DNA of 64,000 bases from an uncultured Bacilli bacterium (lineage in GTDB: Bacteria > Bacillota_I > Bacilli_A > ML615J-28 > CAG-313). Position numbers and translations under genes: made by a program. The DNA lies in the NCBI GenBank assembly GCA_934140285.1, contig CAKPBI010000001.1, positions 248,001-312,000 of the forward strand. The letters run 5' to 3'. The notes under the pieces are model-generated. The model made no database searches. It was not told the origin of the DNA and was given only the letters and a program-made list of their open reading frames with translations. Every line of letters starts with the position of its first letter. The first letter of the stretch is position 1. Shown piece after piece: positions 37,301 through 44,081 of the stretch.

Positions 37301-38168
37301 ATATCAAGAAAGTTATGGCGGAAATCACTATACAACACGTGATGTTATTGGTGAAATTATCACAAACGCTCCTTATGATCTAAATACTAATACATATGGT
37401 AAGGGACGTAAAATCTCTGTATTATCACCACATTACTATCAAGCATTTTCACAATCATTAGTTGATGCATATGTAAAAGTATTTGGTATTGAAAAAGCAA
37501 ACAAAAATAATATTGGTATTAACTCAATATCAATTGATAAATTTGGTTCTGCTTTAGCAGGTGATTACAAAAAGAATAATGAAATGTTCAAAGTTGATGC
37601 CGTAAGACAACAAATTGAATCATTAAAATTAATTAATGAAAAAATTCAAAACATTAACCTTTATCAACCATATGATTATGCTATCCCTTATATTAGTCAT
37701 GCTAGAGATATTCCATATCAAGCATCACGTAAGGAATTACTTGATTATTCAGTTCCATTCTATCAATTAGTAGTAAATGGTTTATTTGACTATTCAGGTG
37801 AAAGCATAAATGAAAAAATTGAATCAGGTGAAACTTATCATATTATGAAATTAATTGAAACTGGTTCAAATCCACAATTTACATTTACTTATGATAGCTC
37901 TAAAAAATTAATTCAAACTGATTATAACAATTACTATAATACTGAATATAGCAATTGGGTAGATACTGTATCTGACATTTATCAACAATTAAATGGTCTT
38001 CATATTTATGAATGTCGTTTAGTCTCTCATGAAAGATTAGAACCTAATGTATATTTAGTTACTTACAGTAATGGTGTTAATGAAATTAAAATTGTATTAA
38101 ATTACTCTTTCGCAACCTACAATTATTTAGGTACAAACATTGCGGCTAAGAGCTATAAACTAGTATAG
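34398..38168 (+). CDS. Large membrane-anchored DUF5696-type protein
   Basis: The protein (1256 residues) has one N-terminal span (about 13-32) and an otherwise extracytoplasmic body. A helical region with three short EKAVQNGY/SNGYKGT-like segments lies at about 85-330, and a coiled coil (QQELAGSISEADKTRLQEEL) near 540-570. The C-terminal half has the look of the DUF5696 family, with GGYTLIPDGSGS, DVVGAYTYTDNFLGF and a TIM-barrel-like order of strands after it. The fold hints at a glycoside hydrolase or glycan-binding barrel, but I see no firm catalytic pair. It sits between the YIP1 gene and a permease pair. Family assignment is from memory and should be checked by profile search. Confidence 0.65.
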   Translation: MKKHAFWTYLGRGLIALICILIISFVGIFNFDRYKGVSANNKDKDTYWSKLEGFKTYDDLKADENKYNITSTEYVSPFYHEDGTEMTPAEKVENARYEEELDYVVKSIKDRITTLKNNIRNASNVYTGTKADWIFAEMSVNYLLKPAQSLYDAVTSLGYSGTEDELTNVILNYNTLNVYNQILAKGYSSSFSSFVADLANASGTGSDSMYEKAVQNGYVPTSSDEATARKNWVIEVAGFNKYTKSTKFSAYDFIKSNGYKGTKEEWLKLVTALDGAIYYTIIDEGYVEQIGSIVNDYHLFMAIYNDCGKFDELGNNTLASAYDYSTKVDQEKIDVYQNELDKLQDLINVASSKQLVKWSEYANRYQLMMKKGNFEFYMNLSLTTFKVVDTRTGYEWYSNPQTPDSINLTKQQSTIISVFYGETGGALTEFSNYTYSTSTDENGNSVKPNFAIKFDEENNTIQVWYHMEKRSIDYTSIPKYFSVERANELLANNKEIAASGKIDSAGNRVIDLEATLDYDTNAINARITQIQQELAGSISEADKTRLQEELRTLEQQLVDYKKAYDIWGKVFETNGSWYNKMSGSVEGNLKTYDYYEYKGGGTKYEFMSSIVLKELYRLFYEWLGYTTADLAEDNSEFDMEIDLTRVAFEVAIEYKLTDKGLTVTVPNDSINEIGSHVVCNIDILPYFTATKSGVGGYTLIPDGSGSILEHDNGKANIYEPYIKRLYTTDLAQTSVVKKAESYDIMLPMYAVVNNTSAVIADVENNAAQLELRATTSGYGQVGETHNRNYFRVYTRESQDVYIGTYSKEAVRKFTNQSIKDDTVINFVFLANTTGENLKYSDVAQAYREILINRYDIEEKDKTDSPVLDMDVVGAYTYTDNFLGFSYNAKGTMTTYEELSEILATYLGVGVEYINVFYKGWRKEALVNTSFKRIKLNTLLGSKKQLKALVSKNDNVTIYPYVSMGELHKYQESYGGNHYTTRDVIGEIITNAPYDLNTNTYGKGRKISVLSPHYYQAFSQSLVDAYVKVFGIEKANKNNIGINSISIDKFGSALAGDYKKNNEMFKVDAVRQQIESLKLINEKIQNINLYQPYDYAIPYISHARDIPYQASRKELLDYSVPFYQLVVNGLFDYSGESINEKIESGETYHIMKLIETGSNPQFTFTYDSSKKLIQTDYNNYYNTEYSNWVDTVSDIYQQLNGLHIYECRLVSHERLEPNVYLVTYSNGVNEIKIVLNYSFATYNYLGTNIAAKSYKLV

Positions 38169-38180
38169 GAGGTGGCACTA

Positions 38181-39521
38181 ATGATACAACTTTTAATTGT
38201 CGTTATTGCCACTGCTATAGTGGTACTTGCATGGTATGGTATTCACTGCCTATGCAAACTTTCTAAGAAGTTAAATGCTAAAAAAATAGAAAAGAAAAAA
38301 GAAGAACAAAAACTACATGATGAAGAAGTAGAAAAGATTAAACAACGTTATCTTGCAGAAGATAAGGTAGTAAATCTAGATGAAATTGAAGAAGAAATCC
38401 GTGGTAAGAAAACAACTATCGGTTCATTCTTTAAGGGAATCTGGAACAACATAAAGAATTTCTTCCTAACTAATAAAGTTCTTGTAAAGATTTATAAAGG
38501 AATCTCAATAGGATGGCATTATTTCTGTTATATCTTCTTCCCAATTAAATGGATAAAGTCAAAAACTTATGATAGATTAAGATATGATCAACAAAAAGTA
38601 TTTGTGTCAGTATTATTCTTATTACCTACAATTATTGGATTTATCTTATTCTTCTTATATCCATTAATTCAATCATTCATTTACTCTTTAAGTACCCTTG
38701 AAATCTTCCAAGGTGGTGTTAAAGTTTGGTTTGGTAAAGCATTTACTCAAGAAGCCATTCAAAATAAAGATTACTCAACACCTGATCCAAATGTAAAGAC
38801 AATATTCTTCAATTATATTTATGCATTTAGAGAAAATGTAGATTTCCCAGTTGAACTTTGGAACACTGTTTCAACAACTGTTGTTGATACTATCGTAATA
38901 ACAATCTTCAGCTTATTACTTGCTGTTATGTTAAATGGTGATTTTAAAGGTCGTGGAATTGTAAGAGCAATCTTCTTCTTACCAGTAATATTTAACTCAG
39001 AAGCTATTTCATCTGCTCTGGAGTCGTCGAACTCGCTATCGACCATAGCTGCCCAGGGTGGTAAGGGAGCATTATCACAATTGTTTAATATGGAAACCTT
39101 CTTGATTGGACTTCGAATGCCTAAGTTCTTAGTATCTTTCTTGAGTGGTATTACTAATACCATTTATAATACAATATCGTACTCAGGTATTCAAATTCTA
39201 ATATTCCTTGCGGCTATTCAATCTGTACCAAAACACTTGTATGAAGCTGCTAAAATTGAAGGTGCAACTAAATATGAATCATTCTGGAAAATCACCTTGC
39301 CGATGGTTTCCCCAATGATTATTACTGTAATTGTATATACTGTCGTAGACTCATTCTTGCGTTCAGATATTAATACAATTATCGACAAACAATATAAAAA
39401 CTCAGAGTATGGAAGACATGCGGCGATGTCATGGATATATCTTGGATCAGCATTGTTGATTTTGATAATATTGCTAGGAATTGTTTCAAGATTTGTCTTC
39501 TATTATGATGATAAAAAGTAG
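38181..39521 (+). CDS. ABC sugar permease (MalF type), second importer
   Basis: The protein (446 residues from ATG 38181; AGGAGG ends eight bases before it, and overlaps an in-frame GTG at 38172) has a span at the very N-terminus, a charged helical stretch of about 120 residues and then a MalF-type permease core: VFVSVLFLLPTIIGFILFF and the EAA loop EAAKIEGATKYESFW. As with the first importer, the N-terminal addition is unusual for the family. A patch of codons rare in this window (CTG, TCG, CAG) lies at 39015-39062. No binding protein is adjacent; the lipoprotein at 53299 is the likely partner. Confidence 0.87.
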   Translation: MIQLLIVVIATAIVVLAWYGIHCLCKLSKKLNAKKIEKKKEEQKLHDEEVEKIKQRYLAEDKVVNLDEIEEEIRGKKTTIGSFFKGIWNNIKNFFLTNKVLVKIYKGISIGWHYFCYIFFPIKWIKSKTYDRLRYDQQKVFVSVLFLLPTIIGFILFFLYPLIQSFIYSLSTLEIFQGGVKVWFGKAFTQEAIQNKDYSTPDPNVKTIFFNYIYAFRENVDFPVELWNTVSTTVVDTIVITIFSLLLAVMLNGDFKGRGIVRAIFFLPVIFNSEAISSALESSNSLSTIAAQGGKGALSQLFNMETFLIGLRMPKFLVSFLSGITNTIYNTISYSGIQILIFLAAIQSVPKHLYEAAKIEGATKYESFWKITLPMVSPMIITVIVYTVVDSFLRSDINTIIDKQYKNSEYGRHAAMSWIYLGSALLILIILLGIVSRFVFYYDDKK

Positions 39522-39538
39522 GAAGGGGGAGAAAGTAA

Positions 39539-40642
39539 ATGGCTGAAAATGAAGAAAAAAGACCTTTAACTAAAGCTGAAAAAAGAGCTGCATTTAAAGA
39601 ATCTGTAAAACAAAAATTTGAAAGTATTAAAGAAGAACTTTCTAACCCAACTAAACGTGCTGTAAGAGGTCAAAAAACCGCTGATGTAGCTAGTTCAATA
39701 TTAAGAACAGTATTAATTATCGGACTTTCATTTGTTATTCTATTCCCTATATTTGAACAATTTACATTTGCTTTACGTGACCCTATGGATATTAATGACC
39801 CACTAGTTAAATATATTCCAAAGACATTCTCAACGGTAAACTTTAAGATTGCTGGAACAATCCTTGATTATTGGCGTTCATTATTTAACAACGTTAAAGT
39901 TTCTACAATATCAACAATCTGCCAAGTATTATCAACAGCACTTGCTGGATATGCTTTCGCAAGATTAAAATTTAAAGGAAGCAACGTAATCTTCTGGATA
40001 ATTATGTTAACATTAATTATTCCTCCACAAACAGTTGCTTTATCAAGATCAATCTATTTCTCAAACTTTGATATCTTAGGTATTATTAAAGCTTGTACTG
40101 GTTCTACTAGAGGATTATCAATAAAAGGTGAAGGTAAAGATATCGTGTTCTATATTATGTCTATTACTGGTCAAGGTATTAGAGCTGCGTTATTTATATT
40201 CATCTTTAGACAATTCTTTAGAGGAATCCCAATTGAACTTGAAGAATCTGCCCAAATCGATGGTGCAGGTGTAGTAAGAACATTCTGGAGTGTAATGCTT
40301 CCAAATGCTCGTGGTGCGATCACTACTGTTGCTCTATTTGCCTTTGTATGGCAGTGGAATGATGTATATTACACCAAAATGTATGAAATAAGTGGTGACT
40401 CCTTCCCAATGATGACAATGAAATTAATCAACGTTGCGGAGTGGATAGGTAACCTTCTTAAATCAAGTCAATTTAAACATTTAGCTGACTTAGTAGGTGA
40501 GGATGTACGTGATAACCCATTGTTTGCTTCCTTAATATCTAATACAGCTGCATTACTGATGATGTTACCGCTATTAATAGGATATCTATTTGTTCAACGT
40601 CTATTTATTGAAGGTGTTGAAAGATCCGGTATCATCGGATAA
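39539..40642 (+). CDS. ABC sugar permease (MalG type), second importer
   Basis: The protein (367 residues) has a charged N-terminal segment (about 1-55), the first span (about 57-78) and MalG-type landmarks: ALAGYAFARLKFKG, LTLIIPPQTVAL and the EAA loop ESAQIDGAGVVRTFW. It pairs with the permease encoded just upstream (17 bases between stop and start, with a strong purine-rich ribosome binding site). Substrate cannot be read from sequence; the surrounding genes point to amino-sugar oligosaccharides. Confidence 0.9.
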   Translation: MAENEEKRPLTKAEKRAAFKESVKQKFESIKEELSNPTKRAVRGQKTADVASSILRTVLIIGLSFVILFPIFEQFTFALRDPMDINDPLVKYIPKTFSTVNFKIAGTILDYWRSLFNNVKVSTISTICQVLSTALAGYAFARLKFKGSNVIFWIIMLTLIIPPQTVALSRSIYFSNFDILGIIKACTGSTRGLSIKGEGKDIVFYIMSITGQGIRAALFIFIFRQFFRGIPIELEESAQIDGAGVVRTFWSVMLPNARGAITTVALFAFVWQWNDVYYTKMYEISGDSFPMMTMKLINVAEWIGNLLKSSQFKHLADLVGEDVRDNPLFASLISNTAALLMMLPLLIGYLFVQRLFIEGVERSGIIG

Positions 40643-40662
40643 AATATAAGGAGAATAAGGGA

Positions 40663-41361
40663 ATGGCATCAAATCGTTTTGTAAAAGGTAAATTATATCG
40701 TATTTTAGATTATATTTTGCGCCTAATTTTACTTAACTTTTTGGTTGTCGTTCCCTCTTTTATATTCTTATTTATCTATTCGATATTTAGTAAGGATACG
40801 GACACCATATGGTTTTATCTTACTTTGGTTCCAATAATTATTTGGCTTTTCCCATCAATTGTTGCTGTAACTGATGTTATTAGACAATATGAAGATGATG
40901 AAACCAATACGATTTTCAAAGATTTCTTTAAAAGCTTTGCAAAACATTTTATAAAGTCATTTATAATAGGAATAGTAATTTATTTACTAGCAATGCTTTT
41001 TTATAATAGCTTTAACTATTTTTATATTAATCAAGGCAAAGGTATAACATACCTTATTGGCCTAATTGTTACAATATCATTTATTTTTGTGGTAGTATAT
41101 TTAATAATTCATCTACCACTAGTGTTAGTGTATTTTTCTGATTTAACTTTGTTACAATATATTAAGTTAGCCTTGATTATGGCTTTTAAAGATTTTGGTA
41201 CAACTTTTTTAATGGCTATTATCGCAATAATAGTCGGAACATTATCAATATTATTTAACTATGTTATGTTTTTCGGAGGTATTAGTTTAACGGTATATTT
41301 ATGTGTTAAACTATCATACAAACATTACATAAAAATTTATAGAAAGGTAGAAAAAGAATGA
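40663..41361 (+). CDS. DUF624 (YesL-like) membrane protein
   Basis: The protein (232 residues) has about five hydrophobic spans and the DUF624 opening KLYRILDYILRLILLNFLVV followed by DDETNTIFKDFFKSF. YesL-like proteins are commonly encoded beside sugar ABC importers in Firmicutes; their role is unknown. A paralogue is encoded at 56132. It ends at TGA within an ATGA overlap with the next gene, so its translation is coupled to the first NAGPA protein. Confidence 0.82.
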   Translation: MASNRFVKGKLYRILDYILRLILLNFLVVVPSFIFLFIYSIFSKDTDTIWFYLTLVPIIIWLFPSIVAVTDVIRQYEDDETNTIFKDFFKSFAKHFIKSFIIGIVIYLLAMLFYNSFNYFYINQGKGITYLIGLIVTISFIFVVVYLIIHLPLVLVYFSDLTLLQYIKLALIMAFKDFGTTFLMAIIAIIVGTLSILFNYVMFFGGISLTVYLCVKLSYKHYIKIYRKVEKE

Positions 41362-44051
41362 TTAAAGGATTAAAACGTATTTCAATGTTTCTTTTCCTTA
41401 TATGCTTTAGTGTAATATTCTATTTTGTTAATAATGGCATTACATCTAACGCTGAAGGAGATCAAGAAACTAAATTATCAGAGTATGCTATTCGTGTAGG
41501 TGACTTAGAAACTAGAAACCTTATGGGTGGTGTTAAATTATATAAAGAACGTGTAAAAACAACTTATAATGGTGTTCATACCGGCATTTATGATATTAAT
41601 AATAAAAAGTATGAATATAGTCATAATACTGTTCAATGGGTTGAACTTCCAAAAAGCAATGGCGCTGTAAGAGTTGTTTCTTGGTCAAAAGGAAGTGTCG
41701 ATGGTTGGGCAGCAAGTACTGTACGTACAACTGCAATGGACTTTGAAGAAAAGAATCCAGGATGGATTGTTGTTGCGGCTGTAAACGGTGATTCTTTTGA
41801 TATTAACGGAACAAAAGAACCAGCTAAACTACATGTTCAAGATGGTGAAGTATATCAACCTAATGTTGGTTACACACAAATTGGATGGAAAAAAGATGAC
41901 ACTCCAATTATCAATGGTGCAACTGTTAATTCAGTATTACAACTTGAAGTATTAGATAAAAACAAAAATGTAATTAAAAACGCTAATATTAATACAGTTA
42001 ATACAACTCCAAGTGAAACAGGGATTTCAATCTTAACTAAAGATTGTGCAGGAGAATATGATTTAACAGGATTTAAAGTATATGTAGGTAAATATGATGC
42101 TTGTCGTATTTCTAAATATACAGGTCAAATCTTTGTTAAAGGTGAAATTCAAAATGTTCGCACTGATTTAGGAGCTAATTCAAAACCAATTAATAAAAAC
42201 GCTGAGAGAGAATTCTTCCTAATTTCTAAAGATGGAAGTCTTGATAGTTTAATTGAACAAGGATCATATGTACGTTGTCAACATTCATTAACTGGTGAAT
42301 GGGCAGATGTACCAAACGTTCTTTGTGGATTTGGCGGTTCTGCTGGTGGTTTAAATTCTCAAGTACTAAAAGATGGTAATCCTCTTGGTGCTGGTTCAAC
42401 TGATTCATTCGCATATACAACTCATCCACGTACAGTTGTTGGCTTTAAAGAAGATGGTTCAACTGTATTAATGGTTGGTGATGGTCGTGGTAAAGCAATA
42501 GACTATGAACAAGGTTTATCATATTTCCAAGAAGGCGAAATTATGAGACTTGCAGGATGTACTCATGCTTATAATCTTGATGGCGGTGGCTCATCAACTC
42601 TAATTGTAAGAAATGCATATGGAAACTTTGACGTAATCAATCGTCCTAGTGATGGTTCAGAACGTCATATTGGTAATGCAATTCTATTTGTTATGAAAGA
42701 CCCTGGCATTAACTGGGATGTAAAAAATACAACTAGAAATAGTGTTTCATTTACACTTGGTGGTGCGCTATATAGTTCAGAAATTCAAAATGCTAAAATA
42801 ACAATTGATGGAAAAACTGCAGAAATGGTAAATGGTGTAGCAACAGTTGAAGGATTACAAGAAGATACTGAATATGTTGCGACTATTGAATATTCTGCTC
42901 CAGCATATGATGATCCAACAAAACTAATAAAGGCAAGTTATACAGTAGATGTAAAAACCAAAGCCTTTGAAATGCCATCCCTTGGAATAGTATTTGAAGA
43001 CATCAGTAAAACAAGTGTAAGAGTAGTAAAAAGACAGTCAGATACCTCAAGTTGGTTTAGAGATATAGTAATTCACATGAATGATGGCGAATATGTAATG
43101 GGATCAAATGATGAATTACTAATAGAAGACTTACCAGAAAATACAAAATTTGATGTAGAAATAACATTTAATTGTGTAGAACCAACAACAGGAAATGTAT
43201 ATCCCGGAAAGATAAAGAAAACAGTAACAACATTATCATATAATGTACCAACAATAAGTAAATTCATCAAAACACAAGAAAAGAACAATCGAGTAACAAT
43301 CGAATATAAATATGTAGATGATGATGAGTTAGTAATGTCAGCAGTATTAAAAGTAAATGATGAAGACATTCCACTAACAACCAAAACCGGAATTCAAACA
43401 ATAAAAGATCTAGATTTAGAACACCAAGAATATAAGATCCAACTAGTAGTAACATATGTAGTAGGAACAACAGCGAAGAATGTAAAAAGTGAAATAATAA
43501 CAGTAGGAACAAACAATCCAACAATAAGTCACAATATTACATATAATCTAGATGGTGGAACAAATAATGAATTAAATCCAAGTAGCTATGTAGAAGGCGA
43601 AGAAGTAATATTAAAAGAACCAAGAAAAGAAGGATATAAATTCATAGGATGGTATATAGGAGAAACCAAAGTAACAAGTATCAGCCCAGAAGCAAAAGAA
43701 GACATAGAATTAACAGCTAAATGGGAAAAGATAAAAGAAAAATACCAAATCACATATATCCTAAATGGCGGAACAAACAACGCATCAAACCCTTCAACAT
43801 ATGAAGAAGGCGAAACAGTAATATTAAAAGAAGCCACAAAAGAAGGATATAAATTCTTAGGATGGTATAAAGATGGCGAATTAGTAACAGAAGTAAAAGA
43901 AGGAAATGTAACAGTAGAAGCAAGATTTGAAGAAATCAAGAATCAAGATTCAGAAAAGAAAGGATGTAATTGTAAGAAAACAATTGAAATGGTAATTACA
44001 TTAACATCAGCAGTAACCCTTCTTGCTTTTGTATTAAGAAAGAAACATTAA
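41358..44051 (+). CDS. Secreted NAGPA-type phosphodiester glycosidase with InlB repeats and KGCNCKK tail, copy 1
   Basis: The protein (897 residues) has a signal peptide (about 1-33) and a NAGPA (phosphodiester glycosidase, DUF2233) domain at about 80-450, with HAYNLDGGGSSTLIV and PSDGSERHIGNAILFV. The eukaryotic namesake removes GlcNAc joined through alpha-1-phosphate to the 6-position of mannose. Two or three Ig-like domains follow, then two InlB/Flg_new repeats (about 725-865) and the tail KKGCNCKK (Gly codon at 43962), hydrophobic stretch and RKKH. The last 366 codons, with the intergenic region, are identical to copy 2. A plausible target is the GlcNAc-1-phosphate-6-MurNAc linkage of wall teichoic acid; this is my inference. 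Confidence 0.85.
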   Translation: MIKGLKRISMFLFLICFSVIFYFVNNGITSNAEGDQETKLSEYAIRVGDLETRNLMGGVKLYKERVKTTYNGVHTGIYDINNKKYEYSHNTVQWVELPKSNGAVRVVSWSKGSVDGWAASTVRTTAMDFEEKNPGWIVVAAVNGDSFDINGTKEPAKLHVQDGEVYQPNVGYTQIGWKKDDTPIINGATVNSVLQLEVLDKNKNVIKNANINTVNTTPSETGISILTKDCAGEYDLTGFKVYVGKYDACRISKYTGQIFVKGEIQNVRTDLGANSKPINKNAEREFFLISKDGSLDSLIEQGSYVRCQHSLTGEWADVPNVLCGFGGSAGGLNSQVLKDGNPLGAGSTDSFAYTTHPRTVVGFKEDGSTVLMVGDGRGKAIDYEQGLSYFQEGEIMRLAGCTHAYNLDGGGSSTLIVRNAYGNFDVINRPSDGSERHIGNAILFVMKDPGINWDVKNTTRNSVSFTLGGALYSSEIQNAKITIDGKTAEMVNGVATVEGLQEDTEYVATIEYSAPAYDDPTKLIKASYTVDVKTKAFEMPSLGIVFEDISKTSVRVVKRQSDTSSWFRDIVIHMNDGEYVMGSNDELLIEDLPENTKFDVEITFNCVEPTTGNVYPGKIKKTVTTLSYNVPTISKFIKTQEKNNRVTIEYKYVDDDELVMSAVLKVNDEDIPLTTKTGIQTIKDLDLEHQEYKIQLVVTYVVGTTAKNVKSEIITVGTNNPTISHNITYNLDGGTNNELNPSSYVEGEEVILKEPRKEGYKFIGWYIGETKVTSISPEAKEDIELTAKWEKIKEKYQITYILNGGTNNASNPSTYEEGETVILKEATKEGYKFLGWYKDGELVTEVKEGNVTVEARFEEIKNQDSEKKGCNCKKTIEMVITLTSAVTLLAFVLRKKH

Positions 44052-44081
44052 TTTGGAGATTTAAAACAAAATGAAAAAAAT
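42954..44081 (+). repeat. 1128-bp direct repeat, copy 1
   Basis: This unit covers the last 366 codons of the first NAGPA gene, the intergenic bases, the ribosome binding site and the first bases of the second NAGPA gene. By eye it is identical to 45655-46782 (offset 2701). It starts abruptly at AAAACCAAAGCC and stops at ATGAAAAAAAT. Confidence 0.95.

Noticed and set aside
30660..41361. TGA read as tryptophan (Mycoplasma code)
   Set aside because: TGA stands exactly at the expected gene ends at 30663-30665 and 41359-41361, with the next gene starting at once, while all conserved tryptophans are TGG. The standard code fits.
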